A stretch of 64,000 nucleotides of DNA from CAVQNQ01 sp963714205 (GTDB lineage: Bacteria; Acidobacteriota; Terriglobia; Bryobacterales; Bryobacteraceae), in assembly GCA_963714205.1 (NCBI GenBank), contig CAVQNQ010000006.1:434001-498000 (forward strand). Direction: 5' to 3'. A model generated the notes under the pieces. It ran no database searches, was not told the DNA's origin, and worked only from the letters and a program-made list of their open reading frames with translations. The position numbers and the translations under genes are program-made. Each line of letters begins with the position of its first letter. Position 1 is the first letter of the stretch. Below are positions 7,667 to 17,600 of this stretch, in pieces.

Positions 7667-8705
7667 GGCGGATTCCAGCGGCTCGGCGGCGGGCTTTCCA
7701 CCAGAGCCACGCGGCCGAAAGGCCCACCATGAGAGCCATCACGGCCAGGGTCGCGAGCGCCGTCACGGGAATGCCCAGCGTACGCTTTATGGGCTTGAGC
7801 AAGGTGCCGTAAACCAGCATCACGTGCACCCAGTAGACCATCAGCGAGTTCTTGCCCAGGCACTCCACCCAGCTCCAGCCGGGGCCCGCGCCAAAAGCTG
7901 TCCAGAGATAGGATGCCGCCAGCAGCAGCAGGCAGATGCCCACGCGGATCAGGATCAGCGCCGGGCTGTTCAGCCAGAAATCGGAACGGGGATAGAGGGA
8001 ATAAGGGATATTAGCGAAATACTGCGAGCCGAAAACCATGACAATGGCGACCAGCACGGACCACTGGACCAGGCGTTCGAGGCGCTCGGGTACGGTGCGC
8101 TTGAGGATGGCCCCCGCCGCCAGGCCAAACCCCACGTAGGAGGCGCAGGGGAAGAAGGGAAAGCGCCCGCGGCCCGGTCCCGGCACCAGGTACTCGCGCA
8201 GCAGCGCCGGAGCGCCGTCCCAGGGCAAGTAAGTCATCAGGGGAGCCGCCACGGCGATCGCCAGGCTCGCACCGATGGCGAAGCGGATGCGCCCTTTAGC
8301 ATCGAAGAGGGCGGCCACCGAAACAGCCGCCATGCCAACCCCCATGCAATTCAGGATGTCAACCTTGGTGAGTTCGGCCGGGTCGGCGTGCGGCAGGCTG
8401 GCGGCCCAGTTGGTGATGCGGAACAGGTATGCAATTCCCAGGATGTAGCCGGCGCGACGCAGCGCAGATAGCCACCGCCGGGATTTGGAAGCCTCCCTGC
8501 GCGCCGCGCTCTCCATCTGGAAAGCCAGCGTCATTCCCGCCATGAACAGAAACAGCGGCGCCGCCATGCCGCCCACGAATTGCGAAAGCACGTACGCCCC
8601 GCTGTCGCGCAGATCCATGCGGGCGAAGGCGTTGAAGGTGTGGCACTGGATCATGATGAGCACGGCCAGTCCACGCATCCAGTCGAGGAATCGAAATCGC
8701 GTCAC
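7638..8705 (-). CDS. DUF1624/heparan-glucosaminide N-acetyltransferase-like membrane protein
   Basis: Integral membrane protein of 355 residues with about ten hydrophobic helices. The N-terminus RFRFLDWMRGLAVLIMIQCHTFNAF matches the start of the acyltransferase-like DUF1624 (heparan-alpha-glucosaminide N-acetyltransferase catalytic) family, including the R-G-x-A-x-x-x-M pattern and histidine. The late motif LGKNSLMVYWVHVMLVY is also typical of this fold. Members move acyl groups across the membrane onto sugars, but the substrate here is unknown. Its 3' end overlaps the copper ATPase relic by 29 bp, which fits that relic being non-functional. Confidence 0.75.
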   Translation of the reverse strand: MTRFRFLDWMRGLAVLIMIQCHTFNAFARMDLRDSGAYVLSQFVGGMAAPLFLFMAGMTLAFQMESAARREASKSRRWLSALRRAGYILGIAYLFRITNWAASLPHADPAELTKVDILNCMGVGMAAVSVAALFDAKGRIRFAIGASLAIAVAAPLMTYLPWDGAPALLREYLVPGPGRGRFPFFPCASYVGFGLAAGAILKRTVPERLERLVQWSVLVAIVMVFGSQYFANIPYSLYPRSDFWLNSPALILIRVGICLLLLAASYLWTAFGAGPGWSWVECLGKNSLMVYWVHVMLVYGTLLKPIKRTLGIPVTALATLAVMALMVGLSAAWLWWKARRRAAGIRLTPAVASFR

Positions 8706-8783
8706 AATCGGAGGAATGCTCCATGATAGCCCAGGAGCGGGAGCATTCGGCTCCGGATCGGCCGGTTTTTTTGGCGGGATCAG

Positions 8784-10679
8784 CTAACGATTGCCCATAA
8801 AATTCAGCACGATGTCCACCTGCGACTCCTGGGACACTCCGTTCAACATGGTGGGCCTGTAGACCCACTGCATGACGGCGTCGATGGCCGACTGCGCCAG
8901 CAAAGGATGGCCGTTAAGTACCTTGACCGCCTTGACGCGGCCGTTCGTGCCGACGGTGGCCAATAGGTGCACGGTGCCCTTGATGTTGTTCTTGGAGGCC
9001 AGTTCGGGGTACACCGGGTCGCGACGAGACACCAGTTGGGCACTCTGGAGCTTGCTCGTCGCCGGCGCGGCTGGCGCGACCTTCGCGGGGGCCGGCGCGG
9101 GCGGCAGCGGGGCCGGCGCGCTGGGCGCTGGAGGAGCGGGAACCACGGTCCCCAAGTTGACGGGCAGAGCCGCCGACGGGGCCGATTCATCTCCGCCCCC
9201 CAGCGCCGGCGCTTCGGGAATCTCCGTGGGACGCGCCGGACGCAGCCGCGAGGCGAGAGAGGCTGTGCTGAACGGCTTGACCGGCTGGGCCCACTTGGGC
9301 TTCTCGGGGTCCGCGCCGGCCGCTGGATCGACCTTGGGGCCGACGGCGTCCGCATTCGCCGGTTTATCTTTATCCGGCACTTCCGGCATGGGCGAGGAGC
9401 GCAACACGCGTACCATCTCGCTGGCCGCCTTGAGCTTTCCGTCGCCGGTTACCTCCATGCGGAAGCTGACGTCCTGGGTGTACGGCATGTAGACGATGCT
9501 GCCCTTGCGGAGTTGCTCGATATCCATGTCGAAATTCTCGTGCCGCTCGCCATCGGAAATCGACAGCACGGCGCGCCGGGCGCCCTCGATCGCCTGGGAA
9601 GCGCGGTTCCACGTCAGCAGAAGACCGCCCGCGGTGCGCTCGACGCGCAAGGAGAGAGGCGATGTATCCTGCTGCGCTGAAGCTGCCGGTGCGGGCCGGC
9701 TGTGCGGCGCCAAGCCGCGATAGATGAAGATTGTCACCAGGATCGCCAGGAGAACGGCCGCGCCGATGACCCACACCCATTTCCCTCCCCGCGGCTCCGG
9801 AAGGATCTCAGGGGCCTCGGCGGGAGCCACCGGCACGCGGGTTTCAATGGCCGGCGGCTTGAGCTCGGGCACCGCCTCGGGGGCTGGAACGGGCTTGGCC
9901 GCCGCGGGAGGCGCGGGTTGGGGATCGGCCTGTTTGGGGGGCTGTGCGGGAGCAGGTTCGGGGGGCCGCGGTGGCGCCACCTCCGGAGCCGGGGGCGCGG
10001 GATCCCGCCGCGAAGCGATGGGCACGATTTGCGCCCGCGTGGGTGGCTTGGGAGCCGGGAGCGCGGCCGGGGGCTGCGACTCCGCTTCGGCGGCCGCGCG
10101 CAAGAGCTGCAACTCGGCGGACCGGAACGGGAACTCCAGATAGCTGCTCTCCGTGTTGACCGTGCCGCCTTCCCAAATAAAGATGCCTCCCACACTGGCC
10201 TTGGTGGCCGCGGGGCGCACCAGCAGGACAATCTGGTGGGGATCGCGAAAACGGGCCTGGAAGAAAGCGGCATCCTCCGCATCGAGCGACAGCCCTTTGC
10301 GCGTGTGGCTGCGGAAGAAGCCCACCACGGACGGCCCGCTGGAGCCGCGCTGCTCGATCGAGCGCTCGAAGCGCGCTATGTCGGCCTCGGACAGACGGTA
10401 CAGAGGCCCGCGCGTGTAATCGCAGGGGACCGCCCCGTAGTCTTCGATGGTGACGACCGCCGGCGTCCCGGGCACCACGTCTCCGAACAGCAGCCCGCCG
10501 ATCTCCGATCCGCGCGAGGTCAGCGAGCGGAAGCTCTCCACCGCGTCGCGCTCCAGCCGGTCGACCACCGCCAATGAAATCCGCACTACGACCGGTTTCT
10601 GCGGCACTTGCCAAACGAAGTAAGACGAAGGGGATAACTGCTGATCGGAACGTTCCGCGCGCGCAATCGACTCAACCAT
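8784..10679 (-). CDS. JAB/MPN-like domain - TM - TonB C-terminal fusion protein
   Basis: 631 residues, unusual order. Residues about 20-190 resemble a JAB1/MPN metalloprotease-like fold (SEIGGLLFGDV; VVGFFRSHTRKGLSLDAEDAAFF). The expected HxH is reduced to SHT, so metal binding is doubtful. A Pro/Ala-rich linker follows, then one transmembrane helix (WVWVIGAAVLLAILVTIFIY, about 307-326), a small beta-rich segment, a second proline-rich linker, and a TonB C-terminal domain (RRDPVYPELASKNNIKGTVHL, then QWVYRP). The large N-terminal domain would be cytoplasmic and the TonB domain periplasmic. TonB domains drive outer-membrane transporters. The start is well supported by GGAGG 7 bp before the ATG. 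It is not beside ExbB/D genes. Confidence 0.75.
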   Translation of the reverse strand: MVESIARAERSDQQLSPSSYFVWQVPQKPVVVRISLAVVDRLERDAVESFRSLTSRGSEIGGLLFGDVVPGTPAVVTIEDYGAVPCDYTRGPLYRLSEADIARFERSIEQRGSSGPSVVGFFRSHTRKGLSLDAEDAAFFQARFRDPHQIVLLVRPAATKASVGGIFIWEGGTVNTESSYLEFPFRSAELQLLRAAAEAESQPPAALPAPKPPTRAQIVPIASRRDPAPPAPEVAPPRPPEPAPAQPPKQADPQPAPPAAAKPVPAPEAVPELKPPAIETRVPVAPAEAPEILPEPRGGKWVWVIGAAVLLAILVTIFIYRGLAPHSRPAPAASAQQDTSPLSLRVERTAGGLLLTWNRASQAIEGARRAVLSISDGERHENFDMDIEQLRKGSIVYMPYTQDVSFRMEVTGDGKLKAASEMVRVLRSSPMPEVPDKDKPANADAVGPKVDPAAGADPEKPKWAQPVKPFSTASLASRLRPARPTEIPEAPALGGGDESAPSAALPVNLGTVVPAPPAPSAPAPLPPAPAPAKVAPAAPATSKLQSAQLVSRRDPVYPELASKNNIKGTVHLLATVGTNGRVKAVKVLNGHPLLAQSAIDAVMQWVYRPTMLNGVSQESQVDIVLNFMGNR

Positions 10680-10901
10680 GGATAGGCCTCCGGCCGGCTC
10701 GCATTAGTGGCACCGGCTTCCAGGTCGATTCTACTCCAGGCTCACACGATTTATAGATAGAATTATCCGGAACTTACCAAAGTTATGATTCATTCGATGA
10801 AAACATAAACCATCGATAACATCCGGAGTTCCAGATAACTAACAATCGGCAGTAGCATGGTACTTTCGGTATTTATGGTGGTAATTCAGAACCCGTATCA
10901 G

Positions 10902-10907
10902 TATAAT
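10902..10907 (+). promoter_or_regulatory. Perfect -10 box 9 bp before a start codon
   Basis: TATAAT ends 9 bp before the ATG at 10917 of the zinc-ribbon-like gene, within an AT-rich 237-bp divergent region. Transcription from this box would begin at or next to the ATG, so the message may be leaderless; no Shine-Dalgarno is seen. There is no good -35 match at the right distance. Confidence 0.4.
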
Positions 10908-10916
10908 CCCGATTGA

Positions 10917-11684
10917 ATGGCTTCCAGGACTTGTCGGCTCTGCGGCAAACCGCTGAGCAGAATTCGGGTGGGCAGCGGGGACTTCTGCTCCCGCGAGCAC
11001 CAAAACCAGCACCGGCTCCGCTGCGGCATGGACCGGATGCTGGAGGTCAACAAGGTCGCCAGCCTGATGCGGCGCTGCGAGAATCCCAAGCCGTTGGCGC
11101 TGCCCTCGGAACTGGGGGGTTCGGCGGCTATTCAGCGGGGGTTCCTTCAGCCCGTGCTCGTCGAATGGCGCGCCGGCGGGCGCGGTCACGGGGCGGGCCG
11201 GCAGCCGTCGCTGCGTCTTTCCCTGGCCGGCGCGGCTTTCGCGTTCCACGCGATGGAGAGCGCCGGGGAATTCATCCCGCGCGCTTTGGCCGTGACCGTT
11301 CAACAGGGAAGGCCTCTGCGCGTCTCGCTATCTTCGGGCTTTCGCATCGCCAAACCGATTCTGCCTGGAATGCCGGCCGGGCTGTCGCTGTTTTCGCCCG
11401 CGCTCAAGGCGCCCGCGGTGAAGCCGCGGCTGGGTTCGCCGATCGCGCCGGCTCCCCGCACGCCGCGGATTTCGGCGGCCCGGCCGCTGCGCCCCAAGAT
11501 CCGCTTCGCGCGGGTGTCCTCCCCGGTGGCCCAGGCCGGTCTCCAGGATTCCGCGTGTCGCTGGCTCGATTTCACCCCGGGACCCGCCCAGTACCCGGCC
11601 GCCGCGAGGCTGGCGACAGTGCCGTTCTCGGCGCTAGTCGAAACCCCGCCGGCCTCCGGCCCCGTTGGAAGCAAGGAGTCTTGA
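10917..11684 (+). CDS. Hypothetical protein with N-terminal CxxC zinc-ribbon-like knot
   Basis: 255-residue protein. The first 30 residues hold CRLCGKPLSRIRVGSGDFCS plus EH, a treble-clef-like pattern (CxxC...CxxEH) that probably binds zinc. The remainder is Pro/Ala/Arg-rich, with a beta-rich middle (LRLSLAGAAFAFHA...) and a disordered segment of PAPRTPRISAARPLRPKI type. It ends 1 bp before the TPR gene's start and shares its direction, so the two are likely an operon; the ribosome site of the TPR gene lies inside this gene. I do not recognise a function; a structural or adaptor role would be a guess. Confidence 0.6.
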   Translation: MASRTCRLCGKPLSRIRVGSGDFCSREHQNQHRLRCGMDRMLEVNKVASLMRRCENPKPLALPSELGGSAAIQRGFLQPVLVEWRAGGRGHGAGRQPSLRLSLAGAAFAFHAMESAGEFIPRALAVTVQQGRPLRVSLSSGFRIAKPILPGMPAGLSLFSPALKAPAVKPRLGSPIAPAPRTPRISAARPLRPKIRFARVSSPVAQAGLQDSACRWLDFTPGPAQYPAAARLATVPFSALVETPPASGPVGSKES

Positions 11685-11685
11685 C

Positions 11686-13323
11686 ATGAGCAGCACCGCA
11701 ATTCGAACAGGCGAGCCGCCGAGGCTCTTCATCCCTCAACCCCAGCCGGAAAAAAACAGTACGCCGGTCTATTTAAACCGGGCGGTCGCGCTGCACATGG
11801 CCGGCAGGCGAGAGGAGGCGCTGCAGGTCTTGCAGCGCGCCGTGACGGCTGGAGAGGCCACTCCCGAAATCTATCGCGCCATCGGTCATATCGAGTTCGA
11901 GCTGGGCGACTACCGCGAGGCAGCCAAGGCCTATCGCGCGCTGGCGCAGCTCAAACCCGGCTATGCCCTGGGATGGTTCAACCTGGCGATCTGCCTGGAG
12001 CGCAGCGGCGCATGGGAGGAGGCTTCCAACTTCTTCCACAAGTCATGCAGCCTGGATCCCGCGCACCTGGATTCGCATCTCGGCCTGGGGGTTTGCCACC
12101 TGCGGCTGGAAGATCCCAAATCGGCGCTTTTCGCCTTCGAGCGCTGCCTGGAGCTGGCGGCGGACCACGAGGACGCCCTCTTCGGAAAGGCCTCGGCTTT
12201 GCAGTCGCTGGGGCAGGCCGACGCCGCTTACGAGATCTACGCCCGCATTCTCGAACGCAACCCGGAATCGGAGGAGTCGCTCTCCAACCTGATCGGCATC
12301 GGGATGTCGAAAGAGGATTTCGACATGGTGCGGGAATACTCCGAGCGGCTGCTCGAGCTGGTTCCCGAATCCACGGTGGCGCTGGAGGGCCTGGCGGCCT
12401 GGGCCTGCGCCGCCGGGGATCTGGCGCTCACCGCCAAGTTCTGCACCCTGCTGGTCTCCGCCGTCCCGGCCCATTTCGAAGGATGGTTCAACCTGGCGCT
12501 GGCGCACCAGAAATCCGGCCGCTGGGAGCAGGCCGCCGAGGCTTACGAGGAGGCTTTGAAGCTGCGCGCTCAATCGAGCGAAGCCTACACCAACCTGGGA
12601 ATCGTGCGCGAGCAGCGCAACGACGCCGCGGGCGCGCGCGCGGCTTACGAGCGCGCCATGCTGGCCAGCCCCGACGCCCTGCAGCCCATGTGGAACATGG
12701 CCCTGTTGATCGAACACGGCGGGCAGTCCGAGGAGGCCGAGCGCTGGTACAAGCTGGTTCTCGAGAAAGCTCCCAAGGAGGAAGAGGCGCGCTTTCGCCT
12801 GGGATATCTGCGCCTCCGGCGCAAGGACTACCGCGGCGCCGCGGAAGCTTTCGAGGGCTGCCTGAAGTATCGCCCCAACTGGCCCGAAGCCTATACCAAC
12901 CTGGCGCTGGCCTACAGCGGCATGGGGGATCGCGACCGGGCCGAGCGGCTGTACCAGAAGATCCTGGAAGGCGACGCCAACTCGGTGGACGCGCTGCGCG
13001 GCATGGCCTCGCTGGCGCTGCAGGCATCCGATTTCGAGACCGCCCTGCGATACCACGCCAAGCTGATCGAGCTGGGCGAGCGCGCTCCCGAGGTGCTTTA
13101 CAATACCGGCCTGATGTACGAAAAGGCGGGCCAGCTCGACCAGGCCGCGCGCCTGTACCGCGAGGCCCTGGAGCGCCAGCCCGAGATGCCGGAAGCCTTG
13201 CTGAACCTGGGCCGGATTCTGGAATCGGCCGGAAAATCCGATGAGGCGCGCTCCTGCTGGAGCAAGGCCCTGGAAGCCGAGCCGGCGCTGGCTCAAGGCT
13301 ATTTCGGCCCCGCCATCGAATAG
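11686..13323 (+). CDS. Large tetratricopeptide (TPR) repeat protein
   Basis: 545 residues, nearly all TPR helices. At least ten 34-residue units are visible, with the consensus W-x-x-L-G-x-x-Y/A-x-x-x-G at the start and P at position 32. Examples are GWFNLAICLERSGAWEEASN, GWFNLALAHQKSGRWEQAAE and AYTNLGIVREQRNDAAGARA. TPR arrays are protein-binding scaffolds; no catalytic domain or signal peptide is seen, so it should be cytoplasmic. The ATG at 11686 follows AAGGAG by 7 bp and is preferred to the upstream in-frame codon at 11665. Partners may be the flanking zinc-ribbon-like and small membrane proteins. Confidence 0.85.
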   Translation: MSSTAIRTGEPPRLFIPQPQPEKNSTPVYLNRAVALHMAGRREEALQVLQRAVTAGEATPEIYRAIGHIEFELGDYREAAKAYRALAQLKPGYALGWFNLAICLERSGAWEEASNFFHKSCSLDPAHLDSHLGLGVCHLRLEDPKSALFAFERCLELAADHEDALFGKASALQSLGQADAAYEIYARILERNPESEESLSNLIGIGMSKEDFDMVREYSERLLELVPESTVALEGLAAWACAAGDLALTAKFCTLLVSAVPAHFEGWFNLALAHQKSGRWEQAAEAYEEALKLRAQSSEAYTNLGIVREQRNDAAGARAAYERAMLASPDALQPMWNMALLIEHGGQSEEAERWYKLVLEKAPKEEEARFRLGYLRLRRKDYRGAAEAFEGCLKYRPNWPEAYTNLALAYSGMGDRDRAERLYQKILEGDANSVDALRGMASLALQASDFETALRYHAKLIELGERAPEVLYNTGLMYEKAGQLDQAARLYREALERQPEMPEALLNLGRILESAGKSDEARSCWSKALEAEPALAQGYFGPAIE

Positions 13324-13329
13324 CCCCCC

Positions 13330-13773
13330 ATGCAAGCCGCTCTTGCCCCGCCCAACGTGGCGCTCGAGTTCATCGCCTGGATGGCATGTTTCGCGGTCTG
13401 CCGGATCGTGCAGCGCAGGCTCTATCGCCGCTATCCGGGCATTCGGACGGTGTGCCGCGTCGTCTATCTCTCGACCGCGATGGTGGTGCTGGCGCCCGCG
13501 CTGTGGGTGCTGGCGACGGGTTTGCGCGACGCGCGGCTGCTGGGACTGGTCAACCATGCCTTCGGGATGGGAGTGTTCTTCCAGACCTCCCTGCGCTCTC
13601 TGCTGATCCTGAAGTGGCTCCCCTGGGGCAGCCCGCAGGCAGCCGGAGCGGCCGGCGGCATATCCATGCTCAGCATGCGGACCGAAGCCGAGCTGCTCGG
13701 ATTCTTGATGGCTCTCAGCGCGGCCGTGCGCCCGAAGGCCCCTTCCGCCGAGCCGCGCCCGGAAAAAGAGTAG
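13330..13773 (+). CDS. Small multi-pass membrane protein of unknown function
   Basis: 147 residues with about three hydrophobic segments: VALEFIAWMACFAVCRIV, then VVYLSTAMVVLAPALWVLATG, and a third around HAFGMGVFFQTSLRSLLIL. A Gly/Ala/Leu-rich stretch and a hydrophilic charged tail (PKAPSAEPRPEKE) follow. It begins 6 bp after the TPR gene's stop, so it belongs to that operon. No family recognised. Confidence 0.5.
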   Translation: MQAALAPPNVALEFIAWMACFAVCRIVQRRLYRRYPGIRTVCRVVYLSTAMVVLAPALWVLATGLRDARLLGLVNHAFGMGVFFQTSLRSLLILKWLPWGSPQAAGAAGGISMLSMRTEAELLGFLMALSAAVRPKAPSAEPRPEKE

Positions 13774-13782
13774 AACCCGTCA

Positions 13783-14619
13783 TCACCAGGCGATTTTGGC
13801 CGGAAAGTACTCCGCCACCAGCTCTTCGTAGAACGGTTTCACTTCGGCCAGCCGGGGCCGCGCCGCGCTCTTCGAATACAGATCGTAGGGATTGAACTTA
13901 CGCACCCACTCGAACATCGCGCGGTCCTGGGCGTCCATCAGATATTCATACTGCCCTTCGCGGTGCGCCGCGTAGAAGGAATGGTAGCGGATCATATAGA
14001 GCGCCTCGATCGGCAGGTAATCCTTCACCACCTCGTGTAAGTACTCGTCGTGCCCCCAGGAGAGATCTACGTTGGTGAGACCGCAGCCCTCCGTGTAGAC
14101 GCCCAGGCGGGTCTGGTACTCGGGAACCCGCGCATCGGGGTTGTCGCGGAAGAATTCGGGATAGACGATCTTGCTCGACCAGGCGCAGCCCACCGGAAAG
14201 GTGTCGCCCACCACCGCCCACTGCGGCTCGCCGTAGAGGCACAGCACCTTGCCGAGATCGTGCAGCAGGCCGGCCAGCACCATCCAGCGCGGATGGCCGT
14301 CGCGGCGGATAGCCTCGGCGGTCTGCAACAGGTGCTCGATCTGGGAGAGATCGGTGTCGGGGTCGCTTTCATCCACCAGCGTGTTCAGGTAATCGAGCGC
14401 TTCCCAGATACCCATCTCGCCGCGATTCCGGGCACCGTACTGGCGCTTCTTATCGCGCACGAATTCGCGCGTCTGGAAGGTATGGTTCAGGCGATAGAAC
14501 TCGCGCACGCCATCGGGCGCGGTCGCGTCGTACTTGCGGAAATCGGCGGTTTTGCGGTTGGGATCGTACCGCCCGGAGACGAAGTCATCCCATTGGTCCA
14601 GAGAATCGAGTCCCTCCAT
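13783..14619 (-). CDS. Inositol oxygenase (MIOX family)
   Basis: Non-haem di-iron oxygenase that converts myo-inositol and O2 to glucuronate, 278 residues (human MIOX is 285). The start resembles the family: DQWDDFVSGRYDP and HTFQTREFVRDK. The metal ligands of the HD fold are recognisable in LLHDLGKVL (His-Asp), SWGHDEY and RYHSFYAAHREGQYEYLMDA, with the final Asp in that last block. The conserved C-terminal NPYDLYSK is also present. MIOX is mainly eukaryotic but known in some acidobacteria and other bacteria. It lies convergent to the TPR operon and downstream of the giant sensor gene; no uronate isomerase adjoins it. Confidence 0.9.
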   Translation of the reverse strand: MEGLDSLDQWDDFVSGRYDPNRKTADFRKYDATAPDGVREFYRLNHTFQTREFVRDKKRQYGARNRGEMGIWEALDYLNTLVDESDPDTDLSQIEHLLQTAEAIRRDGHPRWMVLAGLLHDLGKVLCLYGEPQWAVVGDTFPVGCAWSSKIVYPEFFRDNPDARVPEYQTRLGVYTEGCGLTNVDLSWGHDEYLHEVVKDYLPIEALYMIRYHSFYAAHREGQYEYLMDAQDRAMFEWVRKFNPYDLYSKSAARPRLAEVKPFYEELVAEYFPAKIAW

Positions 14620-14654
14620 ATGGCGGTTATCTTATCACGAGCGGCGAACGAGCC

Positions 14655-17600
14655 CTATAGGCGTCCCAGCACCAGCGCGATGGCCTCCATCAGTTGGTCC
14701 ACCGTGTAGGGCTTTTGCAGGAAGCCGGCCACATCCTTGCCGGCAAAACGCCGCCTGGCCTCGTCCTCTCCGTAGCCGGTCGAAAGAATGACCGGCACGC
14801 CCGTGCGAATGGCTTTGAGGCGCTCCAGCGCCTCTTCTCCCCCCATGACAGGCATCGCCAGGTCGAGGATTACCACGGTGATCTCTTGCGCGAGCCTTTC
14901 GAAAACCTCGACCGCCTGCGCGCCGTTGCGGGCCGGCAGCACATGCCATCCATTCCGTTCGAGCGCGGAGTGGGCTAATTGCTGAAGCGTTTCCTGATCA
15001 TCGACGAAAAGAACGGTGCCGCTGGCGGGCAGCGCGTGGGCCGGTCCGCTGGAAGCGCGGCCAAGCGCTTTCGCCGGAGCCGCCGGAAACAGGACCTGAA
15101 ACGAAGTTCCCTGGCCGAGCCTGGAGTACACCCGCATGGCTCCCTTGTGGCTTCGCACGATGCCCGAGGCCGCGGCCAGCCCCAGACCCCGGCCCTCGAA
15201 CTTGGTGGTGAAGAATGGATCGAAAATCCGGGCCCTGGTGGCCTCGTCCATGCCCGAGCCGGTGTCGCGGACCTCGATCGAGACGTACTGCCCCGGCGTG
15301 AGGCGATCGTTCGGAAAGTCCCTCTGAATGTCCTCGGCGCTCAGATCCCGGGTGCTCGTTCGGACCAACACCACCCCGGGGCGGTCCTCGCCAATGGCCT
15401 CCGCGCCGTTGATCATCAGGTTCATGACCAGTTGCTGGATTTGCCCGGAATCGGCCTCGATGGCCGGCAGCCCGGGCTTCAGCTCCAATTGAACCGACAC
15501 CAGTTTCGGAATAGAGGTATTGATCAGAGGCTCGATCTCGCGGATCAGTTGCGAGACATCCATCCGCTCGACCAGGAACCGGCCCTTACCGGCATAGGCC
15601 AGCATCTGGCGCGTCAAATCCGCGGCGCGCTTGCCGGCACTGATGATTTCTCGAAAATACCTTCGTTCCGGCGAGGAGTCCGGGAGATCCGCCAGGCCCA
15701 GGCTGGCGTTGCCCATGATTCCGGTGAGCAGGTTGTTGAAGTCGTGCGCCACACCGCCGGCCAGCAGGCCCAGGCTTTCCAGCTTCTGCGTGTGTTGAAG
15801 CTGCCGCTCGAACTGTCTGCGCTCGGTGATATCGCGGATGTTGAACTGAATCTGCGCGCGCGCTCCTTCCATGTAGACGTTGCCCACCACTTCCACATGA
15901 ATTGCGCGCCCGCTCTTGGATTTCACCACCAGGTCCGGGAAGCGTTCCATGTCCCGCTCGCGTATCCGCGCCAGCACGGATTCCGGATCGGGAATGCCGC
16001 ACAGCGGATCGACTTCCCAGACCTTCCGGCCCACCAGCTCATCGCGCCGGTAACCGAACAACGCTTCGAGATACGGGTTGGCATCGCTGATTTCTCCGGT
16101 CTCGGCATCCACGATCAGCATGCCGTCCTTGGCCGCCTCGAAGAGCCGGCGGTAACGGGCCTCGGCGGAGCGCTTGCGCTCGGTGATGTCTTCGAATACC
16201 AGCAGGATCGGCCCGTTCCCGCCGTCATCTTCGATCCGGCGGGCGTTCAACAACATCGTCCTGCGGCCAAGCTGCTCGAAATCGCGCTCCAGCTCGACGT
16301 CTTCAATCGCGGAATCGCCGCGGGCCGCATGGTCCAGCAAATAATGGAGCTTGGGGAAATCGAGCCGCCCTCCGGCCACCTCGTAGACGAGCTTCTTGAG
16401 GCTCTCCTCCGGCGGCGTGTGAAAGGTCTGGAAGAAAGCCCGGTTAGCCGTCTCGATGCGGAACTGCGAATCCAGCACCACCAGCGGTTCGCGCACCGTC
16501 TGGAGAATGGCCGACGCGTAATCCCGCGCGAGCCTGGCCTCCTCCAGGGACTTCTTCAATTCGTCGATATCGACCAACTGGAGCACGGCGCCATCGATGT
16601 GGTTATCGCTGGTGCGATACGGCCGCACGCGCAGCGAGTACCACCGCCCACCCCGATCCTGCACCTCCTCCTCGTGCGGCGCCAGCGTATCGACGACCTG
16701 CCGGAGAATCTCCTGCAGCCGAGGGACCTTGATCCTGGGCTGCAAGTCCGAAACCGGCCGCCCGATGTCGGTGGCGATCAGGTTGAGCAGTTTCTCGGAG
16801 ACCTGCGTAAATCGCCGGATGCGCAGGGCGCTGTCCAGCATCAGGATCGGCGTTTGCAGGCTCGCCAGCAGGTTGAGAAGGTCGTCGGCCAACCGCTTCA
16901 AATCGACGTTGCGGCTGTCCATCTCCGCGTTGAGGGTTTGCAGTTCCTCGTTAGTGGCCTGCAGCTCCTCTTTGGCGGTCTGCAGCTCCTCGTTGGAGCT
17001 TTGCAGCTCCTCGTTGGTGGATTGCGCTTCTTCGTTCGCCGAACGGACTTCCTCGATGATGGATTGCAGGTACCGGCGCGTGGACGCCAGTTCCTCTTCC
17101 AACTGGGCGATCTGGTTCTGCGGATCGCCGGTCTCTTCCGAACGGGTTGCCCCATCCATGGGAGCTAGTGGCTCGCCCGGCAGCGCCGGCGGTGAAGCGG
17201 GGTCTTCGAACGAGATCAGGAAGTGCCGCCCCAAGCTAGCCACGGCGACAGGCGTCACGGCCACCGTGATCGTCCGCGGGCGGGCGCCAGAGATATGGAT
17301 GCGCTCCAGCCGGATGGCCATGCCCTTCTGCCGCGCCGCTTCCACCGCCGCCCGCACGTGCAGAGCCACGTCGTCGCGCACGATGCGGAACAGATTCAGA
17401 TCGGCTTCCCCTCTCTCGGGCGCCAGATACGAGCCCACCTCTCCACTGAACTGGACGATCCGGTAATTGTCGTCGATCACGACCGAGGGCGGCGCATATT
17501 GCGCCAGCAACAAACGATCCACCTGCCTTTGCAGCGGGCCGGGGGCGCTTTCCCCCGGCCATTTCGATTCGCGCTCCGCCGGACGCTCGTCCTGCCGGAA

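Noticed and set aside
8706..8783. GGAGC/GCTCC hairpin followed by a T-run
   Set aside because: It points away from the two minus-strand genes it lies between and no plus-strand transcript is expected to end there; too weak to call a terminator.
10839..11303. Minus-strand frame of 154 codons over the zinc-ribbon gene start
   Set aside because: It has no ribosome site and is antisense to a better-supported gene.
12043..13557. Minus-strand frame of 504 codons over the TPR gene
   Set aside because: Repeated helical gene read backwards; no independent motif.
14979..17168. Plus-strand open frame of 729 codons across the sensor kinase
   Set aside because: Antisense to conserved kinase and PAS motifs; no recognisable domain.
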